Shown here one piece after another: positions 23,608-34,399 of a stretch of DNA of 64,000 nucleotides (the first letter of the stretch is position 1; every line of letters starts with the position of its first letter). The stretch spans positions 8,563,501 to 8,627,500 of the forward strand of contig OY756945.1 in the NCBI GenBank assembly GCA_963580275.1. Reading direction: 5' to 3'. The notes under the pieces were generated by a model. The model saw only the letters and a list, made by a program, of their open reading frames with translations. It searched no databases and had not been told where the DNA came from. The translations under genes were made by a program, and so were the position numbers. Source of the DNA: Crataegus laevigata. Lineage: Eukaryota > Streptophyta > Magnoliopsida > Rosales > Rosaceae.

Positions 23608-25945
23608 AATGCCCACACTTCAAGGCGCGTCGTATAAATGTGTTTGTCACGTGTAGAAGATGCGTTTTGAAGTCCTTTAATGTAGATGTCGATCCAAGGG
23701 CCGTCGAGACTTGATCTTGGATTGGGCTGGGATCTATTCAACTTTGCTAGGGTGAATCGGCACGTGTATTTGTTTGTGCTTGTTGACTTTCCACATGCTT
23801 CATCTTGAACGAGTTTTGATTCAAGGGTGATGGACACTTGATCTTGAATCAGGATTGCAATTTCTCCAAGGGTCGTTGAGGCTTGATCTTGAAGGTTGAT
23901 TCAAGGGTGCTGGACACTTGATCTTGAATCGGATTTGTGATTTCTCCAAGGGCTGTTGAGGCTTGATCTTGAAAGTTGTCGGACCACGAGCGGCTTCATA
24001 TGGCAAGCGATCTTCGGTTTAGTTGAGGATGAATCAACATGTGCAGTTGTACGGCCCATGCGGCATTATTCTCTGCTTTGTTTCTTTTGCATGGAAGGCA
24101 GGCATGAGGTAGAGGTGTTGATCTGTTTCTCTGTTCAATCTTTCCAAGTGCCGACCGATCGCCCTATTTCTCCTTGTCCCGTAGGCAAGAGCAAGGGTAA
24201 AGGAAAAGCATGCCATGAGATATCTCTGCCTTCGACTCTGTTGATATGAGATACTTTTGCTTTTAAAGAAGTATATTTCCACAGGTTTATTCTTGAACTG
24301 GGCTGGAAGGTTTTCTTCTGCTAAACTTGCCAAAACTCTAAGCTTACCCATTTATCTGGAGTTGAAGTTGATTCAAAGGTGGTGAACACTTGATCTTGAA
24401 TCGAACTTGTGATTCCTTCAAGGGTCGTTGGTGGCTTGACTTGAAGGTTGTCGGACCATGAGCGGCTTCATATGGCAAGCGATCTTCGCGAGCCGACTCA
24501 AGAATTTGAGGGTCAAAACAAGTCCATCAAATCCAGAGTACGTCAGATCTTGATGATATGAAATACTTTTGCTTTTGAAGAAGTAGCGGACGGCCCGACA
24601 CATGTTTCATCGTGCTTGTTTCTACATGTTTTAATGTATCATTTTCCCTTGCCTTATCTGTTTCCCTTGCAGAAGCGGCATCTTCTCCAGTTTTCTCCCA
24701 TGCATGTGTGGCATCTTCTCTTGCAATATTTGCCTTACTGATGCATGAGTGGAATGCAAATTCTAGGTAAGCAATCAGGGAAGGGTTTCCAGGTAGTCGA
24801 TTCTGGATCAGAGAGTTGATTCCAAATGCCGACTGATTGCTCTCTTTCTCCTTGTCTCGCAGGTGAGAACAAGGATAAAGAAAAGAAAGGGAGAAAGCGT
24901 GATATGAGATACTTTTGTTTTTTAAGAAGTGGTGACGATTTGCCAGCGTTGCACAGCGAACCTTTGCTCTTTAGCAACGGTGCTAGCTCATCGTTGATCC
25001 TTCTGCTTCAATCTTTTTGCATAGCAGAAGTGGTGTGCAATCTTTGCATTTGAATGGTGAGCCACCACCGAATCAACTGCGCTAAAGTATTTGACGAAGG
25101 AATCCGTGACCTTGACAACAGCTGAGGATGAGTGCTTGAGAGCAATGCAAGGTAAGCAACCAGGCAAAGGTTCCGACTGATTGCGTTCTTTCTTCTCATC
25201 TTGCAGGTGAGAACAAAGAAAAGGAAAAGGACAGGGAGAAAGCGTGATATGAGATACTCTTGCTTTCAACCCTGATGATATGAGGTACTCTTGTTCTGGT
25301 GTGGTTTTTTTGCTGAGGCATTCCAGGGGATGAGGAATACTGAGTATTTTGAGAGGGTTTGTTGGAAATGCATTCTTGAAGATAGGGAAGAGCTTGGCAT
25401 TTTTGCAAGTCTGCGTTATCGTAGAGGATGAATGTTGACAAATATAGGACTTTTCCCAATAGCCAGTAGTGAGGCTGTTCGTTTACCCTTGTCAGCGACA
25501 GTGGGTAATTAGAACAGTAAGATTCACGCGTTTTTAGACTCATCCGTGACTTCTGCAAAGCTGAGACAACACGTGAATGGTGGCGACAAGCCTCGGTCTT
25601 TGAACGAGCAGCTTTTGAAATTTGGAGGATAGTGCCGAGCCTCTTTGATTTTGGCCCGTGACTCCTTCAAAGCTAAGATTGCACGTGAAAGGTGCTGACA
25701 GATTGATCCAGAAAACCCGACTTTTTGAAAAGGTGGTGCCTCTTCGATTTTTGAACGAGCGCCTCTTCGATTTCTGAGTAGCCGCATCTTCGATTTTTGA
25801 GCAGGCAGCCTCGTCGCTTCTTCTTTTATGGAGGCACTAATTGCTTTCCGAAGCACGCTTGAGAATTGCTACTTGTCAAAGTTTTCCTTTGTAATTTTGA
25901 GATTTTGATTTGTCCAACCTTTTCTTTTCTTCAAAACCTTCAGAT
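23608..25945 (+). repeat. Retroelement-derived tandem modules, non-coding
   Basis: Repeated modules are visible. The phrase 'ttcaagggtg.tggacacttgatcttgaatc' occurs near 23820, 23890 and 24370. The block 'gagcggcttcatatggcaagcgatcttcg' occurs near 23985 and 24465. 'gatatgagatact(t/c)ttg' occurs near 24245, 24553, 24901 and 25247, usually after 'gcaggtgagaacaa'. This looks like the LTR or leader of a large non-autonomous retroelement that continues into the ORF at 25946. The boundaries were not found. Confidence 0.5.
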
Positions 25946-26560
25946 ATGTCTTGCCCATTTAACCGTCGTCTTGACTTAAATGCCAGGGAAGAGGCTGTAA
26001 TGTCTTCTCCGAACAACGTATGACACCCATTCTTTTTATCCCTGAACAGTCCTCTTACAGTTGGGGATTCGGTAATGAAGAATGATATAACAGCCACTGT
26101 GGTGGCTAGAAATCTTCTCACCCCCAGAGACAACATGGTGCTTTCCAAGCAGTCCGATGAGTTGGCTGTGCAGGACTCCTTGGCCTTTAGCGTCCAGTGC
26201 GCGGGCTCTGTGTCGAACATGGGCCAACACCTTCTTACTCGTACTCGCCAGGTTGAATCCTTGATGGCTGAGGTGGCGAGCCTTAAGCAGGAGATCAGAG
26301 GGCTTAAGCATGAAAATAGGGAGTTGCATATGCTTGCCAATAGTTACTCGATGAGCATGAAGAGAAAACTTGACCAGCTGCAGGAATCTGAAAGTCGAAT
26401 TCAAAATGACTATTAGATGTTTGTGGCTTTATTACAGAGACATCTTTTGTCGTCGTCGTCTAGAGCTTCGCCAAGTGTTGAGGTTCCAGATAATCAAACT
26501 TCAGCGCCTTGTCTTTCTGTGGCTCCGTCGAGTGCTGAGGCTTCTCGTGACCGTGTTTGA
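25946..26560 (+). pseudogene. Retroelement-associated coiled-coil ORF
   Basis: An ATG at 25946 opens a frame of about 204 codons (MSCPFNRRLDLNAREEAVMS..) with two in-frame nonsense codons, TGA at 26021-26023 and TAG at 26414-26416. The same frame continues after each (..VMKNDITATVVARNLL.., then MFVALLQRHLLSSSS), ending at TGA 26558-26560. Residues about 90-155 form a strong coiled coil (RQVESLMAEVASLKQEIRGL and the following heptads). No gag, protease, RT or integrase motif is present. I have seen this kind of protein associated with large non-autonomous LTR elements in Rosaceae, but I know no function for it. Two single-base stops in an otherwise open frame suggest recent decay. It could instead be a captured host gene. 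Confidence 0.65.
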
Positions 26561-26682
26561 AGAGTTCATCCTGTAATTTGAATTTGAATTTTTTTTAACA
26601 TGTATAATGTAAGTTTATGTAAAAAAATTCCAGAGAAATAAAGTGGGCTTCATGTCTCTCAATGACTTTTTTTTTCGAATGC

Positions 26683-26716
<34 letters not shown>

Positions 26717-27180
26717 AACACATACCGCATTATAACTTTTTTTTTTATTTTTTCTTTATTTTTTTTATTTTTTAATTTTTTTTTAAATGCCCTTTTTTTT
26801 TTGCATGCTTTCGGTGATGAATCATTTCACACCTCCCTTCTTTTTTCCTTTTTTTTTTCCGAAATGGTGCCATGCATCTCCAGCTACTTTCATCATTTTT
26901 TTTCTTTTCACGTGGTGGTGATGTACCACTATTCCACCATCCTTTTATTTTATTATTATTATTTTTCTTTATATTCGCTATTTCCTCAGCCTGGATTTGT
27001 GGTTGAAAGACCGAGTTGAGCCCGAGAGAAGACGAAGGAGGAGGAGGCCGAGAAGCCTGGTGCTTGGAGCTGGGTTTGCAGCTGGGTGTGCAGTGGTGAT
27101 GGTGGGCAGAAGGAGCATGAATGTGGCGATGGAAGAAGGCGAGGCCAGAGGAGATGCATTGCTGTTGATTTGAAGCAGTG
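26561..27180. other. T-rich low-complexity region with CA/TA microsatellite
   Basis: (CA)n followed by (TA)n lies at about 26682-26716, then long T-runs to 26990. ORFs on both strands here are products of low complexity. Purine-rich sequence at 27015-27180 reads GA-rich and has no recognised product. Confidence 0.45.
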
Positions 27181-27640
27181 GGCATAGCTTCAGGTAGAGA
27201 GATGCGTGCATGGACGGAGAGCTTCGAGAGGATGACGGTGATCGCTTGGCTTTGTTCGTGTGCTTTGGTGGAATCGCGGCAAGGATGAAATACGACCCGA
27301 CTGAGCTGCTGCTCTCGGTGAAAATGGGGAACAGGTATCGGGTTTCCTCGAAGTTGTTGCTGTTGTAAGGTTCACCATAGTGAGTGAGTGATTTAACATC
27401 GGCAATTGGAGTATTACCAAGTTCATCGTCAAATGCAAGGCAGTAAGCTTTCATCTCACGGTCTGTTTTCTTTGTTCATCCGCTGACCAATCAACAATGC
27501 CGAAATCAGCATTCCACTCACACTATCAGACGTCGTCGCACCATCCACTGGTTTCAACGGAAGAGCGTCTCGTCGGAGTTGTTTCTCAACTTCTTCCCAG
27601 ATTTCGATCAGCTGCCTGGTGTCGCTTCTTGTCATCAAGT
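27180..27640 (-). pseudogene. Unrecognised gene-like fragments
   Basis: On the minus strand, 27638-27456 reads TRQLIEIWEEVEKQLRRDAL and 27454-27200 reads KAYCLAFDDELGNTPIADVK. Both look like real protein sequence in composition, in different frames, and adjoin the DUF936-like segment. No family was recognised. They may be exons of a second captured gene or the decayed continuation of the first. Confidence 0.35.
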
Positions 27641-27699
27641 AGCTGGAGGTTCATGCCTGTTCGTGATTTGCAGGTGCAGGTGACATGGACTTCATTCTG

Positions 27700-28210
27700 C
27701 CACCGTTGGCTCCTTATTGAGAAAGTAGGTTTATCGAATGTCGTCCCAACATGTTGAATAACAAAGCCGTAGATCTTCCTCTTCAGCCTATTAGCCTTCC
27801 CACTCAGTTCATTCCTTTTCGAGACAACTCGATCCAGCCACTCATTCACTCGCTTCAACTGCGATAGAACAGCTGCAATGGAGCCACAGTCGATAGGCAA
27901 TTTACCACCATTTGCAGCGCACTCTCCAACACTCGAAAACCAGTATCCAGTGCCTTCTCGACAAACTGCAGAAACCACATTTGTATTTCGAATTGCAGGC
28001 TTACTGTGAGCTCAACTATTTTTTTCATTCCATGACCCTTTGTCCATGTTTCAACGCCAGCAGTGGACTGCGGTGAAGAAGGAGAAATCTTTGAGATGAG
28101 ATTTGGCAGATGTGCATCGTCGTTTCGACAGACTTTTCCTGCAGAGCCGATGGAGTTTCATTATTTTAATGCTGAAATCAGTAGCTAAGGCAGCTTCGAC
28201 CCAAAGTGGA
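27700..28210 (-). pseudogene. DUF936-family gene fragment (captured)
   Basis: On the minus strand, PVPLWVEAALATDFSI near 28210-28150, then EIQMWFLQFVEKALDTGF near 27985, then LPIDCGSIAAVLSQLKRVNE and WLDRVV..LKRKIYGFVIQHVGTTFD (27900-27735) follow the order of the C-terminal part of the plant DUF936 family as I remember it. The frames differ between the blocks, and a stop follows DFSI, so it is broken. The family has no assigned reaction. It lies among retroelement pieces and has no N-terminal half, so I infer capture by a mobile element rather than a resident gene. Confidence 0.55.
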
Positions 28211-28339
28211 ACCGGTTTTGATTGCTCAGTGGGAATTTGATCATTGTAAGATAGGTTTGAATTGCGGTTACTTGGATGTGGAAGCAGGTTCGTGAAGCTT
28301 GTACCTGTTCAGCTTTCATGGCATCGAAGAAGATGAGGA

Positions 28340-28917
28340 GGGTTAGAGTTGTGTGCTTGTATAATTTACTCCGGTGGCGGACGGTGGTGATGCTCTATTC
28401 TCGCGGGTAGCGCCAGGTCCTGACTCTTCATTGCCCATATATGAATGCCGGTGCTCTGCGGACCAAAAGCGGAGAACTTTTTGGCGGCAGTGGTGCGAAG
28501 TTAGGATCACAGGGCATGCAACAATGGTGGGTGCGATGTTGATAGCTGTATACTGATAAAGCACCAACATTTCCAGAGGCCGAGACTGTACAAGCACAAA
28601 TGGGCTCATCTTCAAAAAGCCCCATAAAGAACTCAAAACCGTGTGGGCTGTTGTGGGGATATCTGATGCTGGTGCGGGCTATGGCCCAGGCGGAGTCCTG
28701 GACTTTGGAGATGGATGGGCTTGCTTTGGCTTGAGTCGGGCCTGAGCCTGGATTTGGGCCACTGATGAGTCTTTTCCTTACTGGATTTGGGCCCGTAGCT
28801 TGTGGCTTGAATCCTTGTTGCTGTTTGGACACATGCACACATATATATATATATATGTTTTTTTTTTTGTAAACAATATATGTATTTTTTTTTGTAATGA
28901 AATTGACTTTCATTAAT

Positions 28918-28960
<43 letters not shown>

Positions 28961-29298
28961 TTGATGTGACTGAACTCAAACATTTGAATATTTGAAATGC
29001 CTACGTACCCTTCCAACGAAAGGGATGAAGTCAAAACGTAGTTCAAAATACATGCATATATTTTTTTTTTGTATTTTCTTTTGGTGCCGTTTGCAGTTTT
29101 AACTCTTGCAGACAAAGAGTATCCGTTCATGCAGTTTAGGCTCGTGCGAATAAGGAGCAGGCGCGGATTTGTCAAACCATTTTGGAGAAGCGTTCCTCAC
29201 AATCTTCATAGCAAGGAGCCTTGACCGAGTAATTGAATAAATTTTCGAGGAAGAAGAGTTTGCGCATGGACGATCTTTGTGTCAAAATTTCCTCATCT
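28340..29298. other. Unassigned repeat-like DNA with (AT)n
   Basis: A pure AT microsatellite lies at 28920-28956, with a shorter one at about 28843-28857. Phrases such as 'gatttgggcc' and 'ttgggcccgtagcttgtgg' (28700-28800) look like retroelement or intergenic repeat. ORFs on the minus strand (28343-29175) are incidental or too weak to name. From about 29060 the sequence may be the decayed continuation of the gypsy gag downstream region. Confidence 0.35.
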
Positions 29299-30735
29299 TC
29301 AACACTTTTTCGTTGCTTTGAAGGTTAGAAAAAAGATGATTTGCCCCATTTTCGGTTGGCGAACTTGTGGTGGAAACATAGGCTTCATGCACCTTTTCTT
29401 TGGAGCGACATGAATCCATCCTTCAGTTTCACTTGATTCAGAGTATGCCCCCAGCGGTGGCGATGAAGACTTCGAATCAAATGTGCCGGAAGTGACGGTG
29501 GTATAATTTGACTTTACCACATCGTCGAGATCTAGCTCAATGATCCCTTACTGGGCCAGCCTCATGATGAGATCTTTCAGCATGAAGCATTTTCCCGTTG
29601 GATGATTGACGAAATGGTGGTACTTGCAGTACCTTGGGTTGTCGGTGCGATTTATTTCTTCCGGCCATCGGCATTCGGGTAAATCAATCACCTTCTCCCT
29701 CGTTGTGTACTTGGACAAGAATTTGACGGGCGCATATGAGATTTTGATGGGGGCAGTGTTGACGGCAAAAGCTTCTTTGGCAGGTTTCTTCCCAGTCTCG
29801 TCCACCTTTGGAGCAAACACTTTATCTTTGAAGTTGGTGGTTGGCTCCTTTTTCCCATGGTTGGCGATGCTCAACTCCATGTCATGGGCGCGGGTTACTA
29901 GCTCTTCGAAGGTCCGCGGTTTTAGGCCTTGAAGGATGTAGTGCAATCCTCATTGCATGCTTTGGATGCACATCTCGATCGAAGAGCGCTCCAAGAGTCT
30001 ATCTTTGCAGTCGAGGCTAAGAGTGCGCCATCGGTTGATATAGTCAACAACTGGATCGTTCATCCACTGTTTTGTGCTTGTCAGCTCCAACATGCTGACT
30101 GTGCGGCGGGTGCTGTAGAAGTGGTTGAGGAATTCTCGCTCCAATTGCTCCCAGCTGTCAATGGATTCGGGCTCGAGATAGGTGTACCAATCAAAGACGT
30201 TACCTTTCAGCGAGTGCACGAACTGCTTGACAAGGTAGTCCCCTTCAGTGCCCGCGTTGTTGCAAGTTTCAACGAAATGGGCGACGTGCTGTTTCGGATC
30301 CCCCATTCCATCGAACTGCATGAATTTAGGTGGTTGATAGCCCATTGGCATCTTCAGGGCATCAATCTTCTTGGAGTAAGGCTTTGAGTACAACCCGGAG
30401 GTATTTGAGTTTCCTTGGTACTGCGCCTTGACGGTGTTGGCGATCATCTCCTGCAACTGCTTGATGGAGAAAGATCCCATGAGCGTCGCTGCTTGGTCTG
30501 GTTCTGGCTTTTCTTCAACCTTCTCCACCGGAGGCTCTTCTTCTTTGTCGCCACCTTTCTTGAAGTCAGAGCCAGATCCTTCATCATGCCGTGCCCCCAA
30601 TTTCCTCAAGAGCATAGCAATCTTCAAGTTTTTTTCTTCAAGGGTCTTCGTCATCATTGCAAACATCTCCTTCATTTGAATCAGTTGTTCTTCGATGGAA
30701 GTGGTGCCGATGACTTGTTCATTGTTTGAAGCCAT
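29299..30735 (-). pseudogene. Ty3/gypsy gag, nonsense-mutated, pol missing
   Basis: The start ATG at 30735 (MASNNEQVIGTTSIEEQLIQ) lies about 80 bp downstream of the LTR. A helical N-terminus with MKEMFAMMTKTLEEKNLKIA is followed by the retrotransposon gag core: PKFMQFDGMGDPKQHVAHFV, LKGNVFDWYTYLEPESIDSW, REFLNHFYSTRRTVSM. An in-frame TGA at 29950-29952 interrupts it, after which the same frame continues LHYILQGLKPRTFEELVTRA and CKYHHFVNHPTGKC, a zinc-knuckle-like motif. A further stop at about 29548 is followed by ELDLDDVVKSNYTTVT and a basic stretch to about 29299. No protease, RT, RNase H or integrase sequence follows, so the element is internally deleted. Gag of this kind belongs to non-chromovirus gypsy lineages (Tat/Athila side), which is an inference. 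Confidence 0.88.
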
Positions 30736-30794
30736 TTGTGCTTGAAGTGTGTTTTGGATCTCTTGAACGGAGAAAAAGATGAGAGGTAGAGATT

Positions 30795-30814
30795 GTCCCA
30801 CTGGGCGTGCCAAA
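30795..30814 (-). other. Primer-binding region of gypsy element
   Basis: Directly after the LTR end on the minus strand comes TTTGGCACGCCCAGTGGGAC, the position of a tRNA primer-binding site. I do not assign the tRNA. It fixes the LTR orientation and shows that 30817-31925 is the 5' LTR. Confidence 0.65.
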
Positions 30815-30816
30815 TT

Positions 30817-31925
30817 TGTAAACACGAAAATTTCCTGAAAACAACAAGAACACGTGTACAAAATAATATTTGTATTTGATGATTTTGGGTTACAATCTCT
30901 ATTTGTTCCTCTGATTTGATATTCGTAAGACTTTGATTTGTGGGCTTGATCCAAGGGCTGTCGAGGCTTTGATCTTTATTGAACAGGGGGAAGTTTCTTC
31001 AAGGGCCGTTAGGCTTGATCTTAAAGTTTAGCGGATGAACGTTTCTTCAGGGGCCTTTTGGGCTTGATCTTGAAGTTGGATGAATGGATCTTTAGGGGCC
31101 GTTGGGGCTTGATCCTGAAGTTGGATTAACGTTGAATGACGAACGGATCTTCAAGAGGGCTTTTTCGCTTGTTCTTGAATATGGATGAACGACGAACGAA
31201 GAACGAAGAACGAAGAACGATGAACGATGAACGATGGATGAACTTCAAGGGGTTTTTGGGCTTGATTCTTGAAGAACGGATGTGTGGATCCAAGGGCCGT
31301 CGGGGCTTGATCTTGAAAAACGGATGAACAGATCTTCAATGGCCTTTGGGGCTTGATCTTGAAGGTGGATGAACGGATGAACGATGAATGGATTCTTCAA
31401 GGGCTTTTAGGCTTGATCTTGAAGAATAGTTGTGTTGATCTAAGGGCCGTCGGGGCTTGATCTTGGATGAAGAATCGGCACGTGACCAAAGTGTTTATTG
31501 ATTCTTCAAAGGTTTTGGCAAAGTTTCTTCAAGGGTCGTTGGCCTTGATCTCGAAGGTGGATGAGCGTTTCTTCAAGGGCCGTTGGGGCTTGATCTCGAA
31601 GAATGATGAACGAAGAACGAAGAACGAACTTCAAGAGAATTCTCTTCCAATTTGGGAGTAGAGAAATGTATTTGTGAATTGGTGAATGAAAATGAATGAA
31701 ATGGCTTCCTATTTATAGAATTTCCAAGGCCTAATTTTGAATATAATATTCCAAATGAAATAAGTCGTCTCTGCCAGGTGTTGACACGTGTTCTATATGA
31801 CGACTTTTCTGACTCATTTCAATTTCGGTCGAATCACACCCTACGTGTAAAATTTATGTAATACATGAGCGTTGAAACTTTGACCATCGTTCAACATTTT
31901 TTTTACCGAAATTTCAATGTCTACA
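30817..31925 (-). repeat. 5' LTR of gypsy element, minisatellite family (copy C)
   Basis: On the minus strand it runs TGTAGACATTGAAATTTC to TTTTCGTGTTTACA, about 1.1 kb. It carries a CTATAAATAGG TATA box and a G-box-like CACGTG in the promoter part, then a degenerate minisatellite of CTTGAAGATCAAGCCC..GGCCC units and GTTCATCGTTC runs. It is collinear with copy A (19877-20925). No matching 3' LTR next to this gag was found: copies A and B each have their own target duplication. Confidence 0.88.
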
Positions 31926-32317
31926 AATACATTTGATTATGTGATATGACACTAATATAAAATAAGCATGTTAATCAATATTTAAATAATAATCCAATCA
32001 TCAACAATCATATCACATTTTTAATTTGAATAATGCTCATAGAGGGTTTTCCTAATCATCTCTATGCTATATTTTGTGGTCCATTCCTTCATATTTTAAC
32101 ATCAATTCCTTAGATCTTGTAAAACCCTCACCTAAAACATACACCACGTAAATAAAAGGAAAGATAACAATAACAAACTTCCAAGGGCTTGGCTTCTTAA
32201 ATCGTAACAAAACATGAATTTCTTCCATTTCCGTGCATAGCATGAATGCTAAGAGTATTTGATGATCTGAATTCACATGACCATAATAAAAATAATAACC
32301 CAAACCTATTCAAGTTA
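31926..32317. other. AT-rich intergenic DNA
   Basis: No gene was seen. A partial inverted theme ('gattatgtgatatgac' against 'caatcatatcac') at 31932-32020 may be a degraded MITE. Confidence 0.35.
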
Positions 32318-32363
32318 TCCAATACTCTGACCTGGTGAGTCTACTTAACTATCGCCATGAGTA
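32318..32363 (+). mobile_element. SINE 5' part, split by CACTA insertion
   Basis: The phrase 'actctgacctggtgagtctacttaac' and 'cgccatgagta' aligns with the SINE-family copy at 62212-62350 ('gctctgagttgataagtttacttgac..gccatgg', minus strand). The alignment resumes at 45040 on the far side of the CACTA element. Confidence 0.6.
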
Positions 32364-32484
32364 CACTACTACAAAAGGTTTTTATAGTGTCAGTGTGTGG
32401 TGTCGGTTTAATCTAATATAGTGGTGGATTAGACAGTTGCGACACTAATTGAATATGACGTCAGTTTTACTGTCGCTTATAAGC

Positions 32485-32750
32485 GACGTAAGCATAATTT
32501 TTAATGTTTTTAAATACTGGTGTCGCTTTTAAACCGACGTAAGCATAATTTTTAATGTTTTTAAATACTGATGTCGCTTTTAAAGCGACGTAAGAATACA
32601 TTTTAATATTTTTAAATACTAGTGTCGCTTTTAAACCGACATAAGCATAATTTTTAATGTTTTTAAATACTGATGTCGCTTTTAAAGTGACGTAAGAATA
32701 CATTTTAATATTTTCAAATACTAATGTCGCTTTTAAGCGACATAAAGTAG
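32485..32750. repeat. Left subterminal array of CACTA, five 51-bp units
   Basis: The phrase AGCATAATTTTTAATG / AGAATACATTTTAATA recurs at 32491, 32542, 32593, 32644 and 32695, a period of exactly 51 bp. Each unit ends with a GTCGCTTTTAA(A/G)CGAC-like palindrome. Because 51 is divisible by 3, the array reads as a repeated peptide on the minus strand, but that is a by-product. These are candidate transposase-binding repeats. Confidence 0.8.
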
Positions 32751-32773
32751 GCAGACGACTGGAAGTAGACAGT

Positions 32774-34399
32774 GAATGAACTTGATCTTCAATTTAAAAT
32801 ATTTACACTAGTGAATACTACAAAATCTTATGTTATATTTAATGAAAGTATGAATAATCTCTTAAGTGTTAGTGAATCTATTATTTTGATGGGATACGCA
32901 TTCTACGAAATTAGTTTCAACGATCCAACCGTCAAACATATTTGTATATACTTCAGGAACACATATGCTAAAAATTATAAAAAAACAAACATTCAAAGAT
33001 CAAGTAACGGAACAAAACTTTTCGACGGTTATCAACGAAAAATCATGATTTAATGTTTATTTTAACTCTGATTTTGATGATTTTTTTTTATAGCTACACT
33101 CATTGACCCTATATGAATATAATGAATGAATTTGATCTTCAATTTAAAATATTTACACTAGTGGATACCACAAAATCTTATGTATACTTAATGAAAGTAT
33201 GAATAAACTCTTAAGTGTTAGTGAATCTATTGTTTTGATGGGATACACATTCTACGAAACTTGTTTCAATGATCCAACCGTCAAATATATTTGTATATAC
33301 TTCGAGATTGCATATGCCAAAAATTAAAAAAAAAACATTCAGAGATCAAGTAACGGGACAAAACTTTTTGACGGTTATCAACGAAAAATCATGATTTAAC
33401 GGTTATTTTAACTCCGATTTTGATGATTTTTTTACAGCTACACTCCTTGACCCTATATAAATACAATGAATGAACTCGATCTTCAATTTAAAATATTTAC
33501 ACCAGTGGATACCACAAAATCTTATGTATACTTAATGAAAGTATGAATAAACTCTTAAGTGTTAGTGAATCTATTGTTTTGATGGAATACGCATTCTACA
33601 AAATTAGTTTCAACCATCCAACCATCAAATATGTTTGTATATACTTCGAGATCGCATACACCAAAATTTAAAAAAAACAAACATTCAAAGATCAAGTAAC
33701 AGGACAAAACTTTTTGACGGTTATACACAAAAAAATCACGATTTAATGGTTATTTTAACTCTGATTTTGATGATTTTTTACAGCTACACTCCTTGACCTT
33801 ATACGAATACAATGAATGAACTCGATCTTCAATTTAAAATATTTACACTAGTGGATACCAAAAAATCTTATGTTATATTTAATGAAAGTATGAATGAACT
33901 CTTAAGTGTTAGTGAATCTATTGTTTTGATGGGATACACATTATACGAAACTAGTTTCAACGATCCAACTTTCAAAAATATTTGTATACACTTCAAGATT
34001 ACATACGCCAAAAATTACAAAAAACAAACATTCAGAGATCAAGTAACGGGACAAAAATTTTCGACGGTTATCAACGAAAAATCACGGTTTAATGGTTATT
34101 TTAACTCCAATTTTGATGATTTTTTTACAGCTACCCTCCTCGACCCTATATGAATACAATGAATAATTCGATCTTCAATTTAAAATATTTACACTAGTGG
34201 ATACCACAAAATCTTATGTTATACTTAATGAAAGTATAAATAAACTCTGTGTTAGTGAATCTATCATTTTGATGAGATACGTATTCTACAAAACTAATTT
34301 CAACGATCCAACCATCAAAATTGTTCGTATATGTTTTAAGATCGCATACGCCAAAAATCGCAAAAAACAAATATTCAGAGATCAAGTAATGAGACAAAA
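32774..34399 (+). repeat. Tandem array of ~346-bp units inside CACTA
   Basis: Units start at GAATGAACTTGATCTTCAAT-like sequence at 32774, 33124, 33468, 33814 and 34161 (spacing 344-350 bp). The fifth unit is cut at 34399 by the LTR element and resumes at 43205 (AAAACTTTTCGACGGTTAT). Each unit ends with 'gatgattttttacagctacactccttgaccctat'. The fourth unit is an open frame of 113 codons (33812-34153); others are open for 90 or so codons or broken by 1-bp indels. The encoded sequence resembles no family I know, so coding is doubtful. Confidence 0.85.

Noticed and set aside
28343..29175. Minus-strand ORFs of 97-180 codons
   Set aside because: They run through AT microsatellites and GC-rich intergenic phrases; the peptide texts show poly-Ile/Tyr from the repeats and no family.
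23463..31925. Treating copies B and C as the two LTRs of a single 8.5-kb gypsy element
   Set aside because: Copy B has its own near-perfect 5-bp flanking duplication, and the interval contains sequence in the opposite orientation (ORF 25946-26560) and captured fragments, so independent insertions are more likely.
32467..32703. Repeat-peptide ORF on the minus strand
   Set aside because: Product of the 51-bp (17-codon) CACTA subterminal repeat; no independent evidence of coding.
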